Below, one piece after another: positions 12,601 to 15,731 of a stretch of 15,731 nucleotides of DNA (position 1 is its first letter; the number at the start of each line of letters is the position of its first letter). The stretch covers positions 632,027-647,757 of the forward strand of contig MU646456.1 in assembly GCA_026770585.1 (NCBI GenBank), read 5' to 3'. The translations under genes were made by a program, and so were the position numbers. Source of the DNA: Baffinella frigidus. Lineage: Eukaryota; Cryptophyceae; Cryptomonadales; Baffinellaceae. The notes beneath the pieces are model-generated. The model was not told the origin of the DNA and ran no database searches. It worked only from the letters and a program-made list of their open reading frames with translations.

Positions 12601-15034
12601 CTATAATTAGTTTTGTAAAGCAACTCGTTCTGGTACAAATTATAAAACACGACCTAGTTTAAAAAGGAATTGGAGCCCTTTTTAGTTTTAAATGGACCTT
12701 GTTTTATAATTTGTACCAGGAACGAGTTACTTTACAAAACTAATTATAGGTTGCGAGCCTATGAAATTGGGAACGGGTTAAGCCGATCAAGTCGGTGATG
12801 GCGCGCACAGCCAGGAGAGGTCTTGCACGGAGCGGCAGGTTTCAGGGTCTAGGGTCCTACACCACGTGCGGTCAAGGAGCGTCTTGCCAACCACTTGGCA
12901 GCCACCGGGGGCTTCACGGATACAGTCCATGTAAACGATTTCTGTACTAGAATCTTATCCATTGCTATGGATTCCAACGGATTTCCCCCCGGATTTCCGG
13001 GGGGGGAGAAACTCGGCGCCTGCTAAGTGGTTGCAGCAGTTCCGCGAGCCATCCTAAGTGGAGAATGGTTGAGCCAAAGACCCCTTTGTTGAAGCCATCG
13101 ATGAATCCCGGGTACACAATTTAACCCCCCCGGTCTTTGCAATACGGCCAACGACTTAAAAAGTTGAGTGTGTTTGTGTGTGTGCCAGAAATGACTTGAG
13201 AGAAAGGGGTCCAGGGCTAGACCCTTTTCTAAGGAAACCCCGCTCACCGCCCCCTCTTACCTCGAGCACCAGGCGCCACGGCTCCACTCGATGTAAGGAT
13301 GCTCTGCTCATCCTCTCCTTTCCTGCAAAGACGGGCGCTCTCCCCTGACCCTCTCCTGCACAGGTGGGGGGGCACATGCTGCATGTGATGCGCGTGAAGG
13401 ATGAGGCAGGGGCGATCATGCTCTCCTGCATGCTCCAGTACGACCCTGCGCAGGGCGCAGGTCCAACGCACCCCCCCCCCCTCTGAGTATCCCACGCGCC
13501 AACGATTTCATCCGGACGAGTATTTCTCAGGAATACGATTTCGGGGATCTCCGATCCTATTTTGGTGTATATTAAGGCTATAAATGAAGGCTAGATAAGC
13601 GACTGTCTTACTTCTAACCTTTAAGATACACCAAAATCGTATTCCTGAGAAATACTCGCCGGGATTAGATTTCCCAGCGCCTGGTGCTACTGGACCCAAC
13701 CACACGAGGCTATCCATGCGAACATAATAAATGTCGATTGTAAGCGTTTGTGTAGTAATTTTTATATGGTTGGTCGAATAGAAAGACACGCTGTGCGTGT
13801 AGCACGTGGCCAAATTCTCCCCACAAAATTTAAAAACGACATTTATTATGTTCGCATGGATAGCCTCGTGTGGAACACTCGTTTGGCGTTCGAAGTAGTG
13901 TCTGTACCTTTTGCTTTCGAGAGTGCACCTCCCGATTCTCCGGAGAAGCAACTTTGGTACGGAGAAGCAACTTTGACTGCCAAGAGGTCCTAGGCAGGTC
14001 CTAGGGCCCTACGGTAGGGCGTATGCGCCTTCTCGCCACTTAAGGGTAGGGGCACCTCGCTTATGCGACCGCGCCTCTCCGAGTACGGCTGTATCCCCAA
14101 CTATTTCCCAGCGCCGGATGCTACTGGTCCACACGGCGGACTTCGAAGGGATTTTGAATAACCCGTAAGCGACAAGACCTAGGACCCTACGGTAGGCAAC
14201 CCGTAGGGTTATGGGGTGTTCCTACGGATAAGGTAACGGAAAGGTGGCCCGATGTGGGCCGAAAATCCCTTCGCAGCCCGATGTATGGACTACACGTGTT
14301 CGGTGTTCCAACTACAGGGGATCCTCGCTCATAAGAAACCGCCTCCTCCTAAGGTCCTACAGTAGGGCTATGCCTAGGGTCCTATGGTGGTCCTAACTGG
14401 AGGGCGGGTTCTTATGAGCGAGGTACCCCTGTACACGTGTTCGGTATTCCAACTGCAGGGGATCCTCGCTCATAAGAAAGCAACCCCCTCCCTAGGACCA
14501 CCGCAGGGCCCTAGGCATAGGCCTACTGTGGGGTCCTAGGGGCAGGCGGTTTCTTATGAGCGAGGTACCCCTGTACTGGACCTAACACTTGTTTGGCGTT
14601 CGAGTAAGTGTCTGTACGTTTTGCTTGCGAGCGTGCACCTGCACTGCCGACCCCCCGAAGCTTCTTGGCTGTCTAAGGTTACGAGCCTGGGCGTTTATCC
14701 CTTAAGTGTCCAGTAGGCGCATACGCCCTACGGTAGGGCCCTAGGACCTGCCTAGGACCTCTTGGCCCTCAAATTTGTCGGCATGGCCACTTAAGGGATA
14801 CAGGGGTACCTCGCTCATAAGAACCCCCCCCCCCCTAGGACCACCATAGGGCCCTAGGCATGGTCCTACTGTAGGGTCCTAGGGGGGTGCAGTTTCTGAT
14901 GAGCGAGGTACCTCTGTACTTGCTTCATGCGTCTGACGTGGGTTTGCTGCGCACGAGCAGGCAACTACTTCCCGGGGAAGATCGCCGCGTTCGAACGCGT
15001 GATGGGCAAGTTCAACAGCGAAATGGCTGTCTGA
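9643..15034 (+). CDS. Plastid-targeted ChuX/HutX-like heme-utilization-fold protein (6 exons, 207 aa model)
   Basis: Exons: 9643-9870, 9979-10044, 10458-10558, 12452-12509, 13364-13460 and 14961-15034 (TGA). The intron phases are 0, 0, 2, 0, 1, and the frame stays open throughout. Residues 1-18 are a signal peptide (RPAALLLALCAPAVALA) with Phe19 at the expected +1. An Arg/Ser/Ala-rich transit-like stretch ends near RLRM (55-58), the bipartite signal of complex plastids. The mature part (about 58-207) matches the cyanobacterial/plastid ChuX/HutX-type layout as I know it: LFKEEMADWGLVRWILV; VLETT; LFTIPGKGTYCTI; FECHINMDKAKSVVW; EPAKVGGHMLHVMRV; IMLSCMLQY; NYFPGKIAAFERVMGKF. ChuX/HutX proteins bind or hand over heme. 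A plastid role in tetrapyrrole handling is inference, and I cannot assign heme ligands. Donors are loose (GTAACA, GTAAGG, GTCAGC, GTGTGG, GTCCAA). Introns 3-5 (1893, 854 and 1500 bp) are mostly MITEs. Confidence 0.85.
10341..10399. repeat. Small hairpin, remnant of PAL-C core
   Basis: GCAAATTACCACACG and TTTGTGTAGTAATTTTC form an imperfect inverted repeat matching the inner arms of PAL-C. It sits in intron 2 of the plastid-protein gene. The rest of that 413-bp intron shows only a repeated CATGATCACGA (10151 and 10197). Confidence 0.6.
10584..10790. repeat. PAL-E-type MITE with ~70-bp arms
   Basis: It begins TAGAGCCAATCCGGTAGGAC and ends with the complement GTCCTACCAGATTGGCTCTA. The arms continue through CGAAGTTCGAACTAGCGAGA and TTGCGAACTTCTAGATGGAC around an AT-rich loop. 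TA lies at both ends. It starts 25 bp after the end of exon 3. Confidence 0.93.
10791..11071. other. Intron stretch without a recognised element
   Basis: This part of intron 3 has a small hairpin, TACTGCGTC and GACGCAGTA (10929-10984), enclosing a doubled GTCAAAAGTC. A GCTCTAAATTGGAGC hairpin follows at about 10990-11005. A 64-codon open frame here does not fit the protein's exon chain, which is continuous from exon 3 to exon 4. Confidence 0.45.
11088..11206 (-). repeat. PAL-C MITE, truncated copy flanked by a 14-bp direct repeat
   Basis: It starts TCATCTCCGCAAAAGTATTA, runs through both inner arms, and stops at CCCAAAAACAATTA, without the outer right arm. AGTCACTCCCTGCC precedes it (about 11072-11085) and follows it (about 11207-11220). 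Confidence 0.85.
11249..11386 (+). repeat. PAL-C MITE, copy 3
   Basis: Full-length element with termini ATCTCCATACAAGTATTAAT and ATTAATACTTTTGTGGAGAT. It is nearly identical to copy 1 at 139-278, which argues for recent activity of the family. Confidence 0.92.
11625..11763 (+). repeat. PAL-J element, copy 1 (nested)
   Basis: Short arms CCACTTAGCAGCC and GCCGCTGCTAAGTGG enclose GGGGGCTTCACGGATACAGT and a CCCCGGATATCCGGGG palindrome. The second copy is at 12891-13030, in the same orientation. Confidence 0.85.
11785..11933. repeat. PAL-F MITE, copy 2 (nested)
   Basis: Arms TATCTCAGAAAAGGGATTTT and AAAATCCCTTTTCTGAGATA, inner AAGTCAACTTCCC with its partner, and TTGTCAACTT/AAGTTGACGAA at the loop. 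The plan matches 3987-4137. Confidence 0.92.
12056..12224. repeat. PAL-G MITE, copy 3 (complete)
   Basis: Begins CTAATAGGGTAACGGCCTGA and ends CAGGCCGTTAGCCTATGAAC. It is about 90% like copy 2 by eye, with centre TTTTTGGTCCTAGGATCCC. The GAAC end keeps the GTTC AT seen at the splice donor at 6536. Confidence 0.92.
12263..12432. repeat. Palindromic MITE with 9-bp target duplication beside an acceptor
   Basis: Arms ACTCCTGGAAAGTTCAGTAG and CTACCGAACTTTCCAAGAGT enclose a PAL-G-like centre (GGCCTACGGTAGGAGGTCCT). The perfect direct repeat GACGAACTT stands at 12254-12262 and 12433-12441. The CAG acceptor of exon 4 is only 17 bases beyond the element. Confidence 0.9.
12596..12754. repeat. Palindromic MITE, GCAACCTATAATTAG arms
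   Basis: Left arm GCAACCTATAATTAGTTTTG with TAAAGCAACTCGTTC pairs with GAACGAGTTACTTTACAAAA and CTAATTATAGGTTGC. Inner arms GGTACAAATTATAAAAC and complement continue the stem. It lies in intron 4. Confidence 0.92.
12891..13030 (+). repeat. PAL-J element, copy 2
   Basis: Arms CCACTTGGCAGCC and GCGCCTGCTAAGTGG enclose the same GGGGGCTTCACGGATACAGT and a CCCCCCGGATTTCCGGGGGG palindrome. Confidence 0.87.
13511..13662. repeat. Palindromic MITE, GAGTATTTCTCAGGAATACG arms
   Basis: The left arm (GAGTATTTCTCAGGAATACG, then TTTTGGTGTAT) pairs with the right arm (ATACACCAAAATCGTATTCC, then TGAGAAATACTC). The left arm carries about 18 extra bases (GGGGATCTCCGATCC) absent from the right. It lies 50 bp into intron 5. 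Confidence 0.88.
13700..13873. repeat. PAL-D MITE, copy 3
   Basis: Termini CCACACGAGGCTATCCATGC and GCATGGATAGCCTCGTGTGG are perfect, continuing through GAACATAATAAATGTCG. AA lies on both sides, while the duplicate site near 14584 has a single AA. This fits a 2-bp target duplication. Confidence 0.93.
13983..14068 (+). repeat. PAL-B fragment joined to a PAL-A fragment
   Basis: AGGTCCTAGGCAGGTCCTAG, CCTACGGTAGGGCGTATGCG and CCACTTAAGGGTA are the right half of PAL-B. They pass directly into GGGGCACCTCGCTTATG, an eroded PAL-A end. This is the fourth PAL-B/PAL-A junction in the window. Confidence 0.7.
14131..14287. repeat. PAL-H MITE, copy 2
   Basis: Arms GGACTTCGAAGGGATTTT and AAAATCCCTTCGCAGCCC. 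The interior TACGGATAAGGTAACGGAAA is the reverse complement of that in copy 1 (986-1147). The core has CCTAGGACCCTACGGTAGG. Confidence 0.87.
14313..14433 (-). repeat. PAL-A MITE, copy 8 (tandem pair)
   Basis: A 121-bp foldback with left end TACAGGGGATCC. It is preceded by TACACGTGTTCGGTGTTCCA, which recurs almost exactly before copy 9, so element plus flank was probably duplicated in tandem (about 141-bp unit). The core lies in reverse orientation. Confidence 0.92.
14454..14575 (+). repeat. PAL-A MITE, copy 9 (tandem pair)
   Basis: A 122-bp foldback sharing the unusual GGGGATCCTCGC left arm with copy 8. Its core is in the opposite orientation. The left border is TG where TA is expected. Confidence 0.92.
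14698..14800 (-). repeat. PAL-B element, copy 3 (joined to PAL-A)
   Basis: TATCCCTTAAGTGTCCAGTA to GGCCACTTAAGGGATA. It shares the last TA with PAL-A copy 10, exactly as at 4857. Confidence 0.92.
14799..14918 (+). repeat. PAL-A MITE, copy 10 (joined to PAL-B)
   Basis: A 120-bp foldback nearly identical to copy 5 at 3405-3526. Its core orientation relative to the attached PAL-B is opposite to that at 3023 and 4857. It ends 42 bp before exon 6 of the plastid-protein gene. Confidence 0.94.
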
Positions 15035-15068
15035 GCCGCACTGCCGAACTGGCTGTCTGGGCCTCAGC

Positions 15069-15218
15069 GCACTGCCAACCAAAACAAAACGCCTAAGTCA
15101 ACTGCCCCTCACAGCTAGAGCCTTAAGTCAATTGGGTGCTCTGGGAGCACCCTCCCCGGCAACTTAGTACCGAGGATCAGCCAGTTGACTTAAAGTAACA
15201 CATCTTGGTTAGCAGTGC
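15069..15218. repeat. Palindromic element in the 3' flank of the plastid-protein gene
   Basis: The left arm (GCACTGCCAACCAA, then CCTAAGTCAACTG) pairs with the right arm (CAGTTGACTTAAAG, then TTGGTTAGCAGTGC). An inner GGGTGCTCTGGGAGCACCC hairpin is at the centre. It starts 35 bp after the stop codon, so it probably lies in the 3' UTR. From 15219 to 15340 I see no feature. Confidence 0.8.
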
Positions 15219-15340
15219 AGTGCGGGCACGGTCCCTGCAGAGGAATGTGGGACCAGGCCGCACCCACACCCGCGCTCTGGAAAGAAACCCAAACGCGTTT
15301 CGTTGTTCTGGTCTGGCAGACGCGCGGATGCAGGTCCGTG

Positions 15341-15450
15341 TACAGGGGTACCTCGCTCATAAGAAAACGCCCCCCCCCTAGGGCCCTACAGTAGGGCCCT
15401 ATGGGGGTCCCTAGGGGGAAGCGTTTTCTTATGAGCGAGGTACCCCTGTA
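15341..15450. repeat. PAL-A MITE, copy 11 (short form)
   Basis: A 110-bp foldback with the reduced core CTAGGGCCCTACAGTAGGG. It is nearly identical to copy 12, which begins 30 bp later. TA lies at both ends. Confidence 0.95.
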
Positions 15451-15479
15451 GGGAGGTCCTATGCTCCTAGGACTAGCCC

Positions 15480-15589
15480 TACAGGGGTACCTCGCTCATA
15501 AGAAACCGCCCCCCCCCTAGGGCCCTACAGTAGGGCCCTATGGGGGTCCCTAGGGGGAAGCGTTTTCTTATGAGCGAGGTACCCCTGTA
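15480..15589. repeat. PAL-A MITE, copy 12 (short form)
   Basis: The same 110-bp short form as copy 11. The 29-bp spacer between them (GGGAGGTCCTATGCTCCTAG and GACTAGCCC) itself resembles PAL-A core sequence, as at 6139-6160. It could be a third, collapsed element. Confidence 0.95.
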
Positions 15590-15626
15590 GATGACAGGCG
15601 GGGGACGGCGTGTGTGTGGCGAGAAA

Positions 15627-15731
15627 TACAGGGGTACCTCGATCATAAGAAACCGCCTCCTCCTGGGACCCTACTTGTACAGTAGGCCTACATGTATGCC
15701 TAGCTAGGCCCCTCTGGTGGTCCAGGGGGGG
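15627..15731. repeat. PAL-A MITE, copy 13 (cut by window end)
   Basis: TACAGGGGTACCTCGATCAT begins the left arm. The core has extra palindromic insertions (ACTTGTACAGTAGG, CATGTATGCC). The right arm lies beyond the window. Confidence 0.88.

Larger units (their letters stand above)
12524..13078 (+). repeat. Short dispersed intron repeat, three copies
   Basis: A unit of about 30 bp, like CTATCCAAAGTGGGAAAGGG followed by TTAAGCCA, recurs with changes at about 12556-12584, 12759-12785 and 13048-13075. The first and third copies are both preceded by GCAGCAGTTC. Intron 4 therefore seems to have grown partly by internal duplication before MITEs landed in it. Confidence 0.6.
13668..14645 (+). repeat. 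Segmental duplication within intron 5, each copy split by different MITEs
   Basis: Copy 1 is 13669-13699 plus 13874-13932 and copy 2 is 14104-14130 plus 14576-14642. Shared blocks are TTTCCCAGCGCC, TGCTACTGG, ACACTCGTTTGGCGTTCG or ACACTTGTTTGGCGTTCG, AGTGTCTGTAC, TTTTGCTT, and GTGCACCT. A PAL-D element interrupts copy 1; a PAL-H and two PAL-A elements interrupt copy 2 at nearly the same place. TACTGGTCC (14122) and TACTGGACC (14574) bracket the second insertion block. Confidence 0.8.

Noticed and set aside
13508-13951. 147-codon minus-strand open frame
   Set aside because: It crosses two complete MITEs within an intron and encodes only their arms.
14313-15731. Regularly repeated units, possible CRISPR array
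   Set aside because: The repeats are about 120-bp palindromes with variable spacing, and the genome has spliced introns. There are no short identical repeats with unique spacers.

Overview
This window looks like nuclear DNA from a eukaryotic alga with a complex (secondary) plastid. Three lines of evidence point that way. Coding sequence is split into short GC-rich exons joined by GT-AG introns, and the reading frame continues exactly across eight junctions. One protein begins with a signal peptide followed by Phe and then an Arg/Ser/Ala-rich transit-like stretch, the bipartite plastid-targeting layout of haptophytes, ochrophytes, cryptophytes and dinoflagellates. There is also a degenerate tract of the plant/alga telomere unit CCCTAAA. 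I cannot name the species; a haptophyte, pelagophyte or dinoflagellate would all fit.

Layout. (1) 309-1608, plus strand: the last two exons of a small protein built of hydrophobic xxSxG pentapeptides. (2) 1609-5130: intergenic DNA made almost entirely of palindromic elements, plus the telomere-like tract. (3) 5131-9304, minus strand: a three-exon gene of unknown function (378 residues as modelled). Its last exon lies in a decayed tandem duplication. (4) 9305-9642: a short head-to-head intergenic region. (5) 9643-15034, plus strand: a six-exon gene (207 residues as modelled) for a plastid-targeted ChuX/HutX-like heme-utilization-fold protein; 624 coding bases are spread over 5.4 kb. (6) 15035-15731: more palindromic elements, the last one cut by the window end.

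The dominant feature is a dense population of short (about 55-210 bp) near-perfect inverted repeats of MITE type. By hand tally there are about 45 copies in some 20 families, covering roughly two-fifths of the window. The largest family (here PAL-A, termini TACAGGGGTACC) has 13 copies with TA at nearly every end. None interrupts a modelled exon, but they fill almost every long intron. In several places an element ends at or within a few bases of a splice site, and in one case the splice donor itself appears to be the element's terminus. Most open frames longer than 60 codons outside the three genes are read-throughs of these palindromes. All family names (PAL-A and so on) are my own labels. 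No transposase gene is visible, so all elements look non-autonomous.
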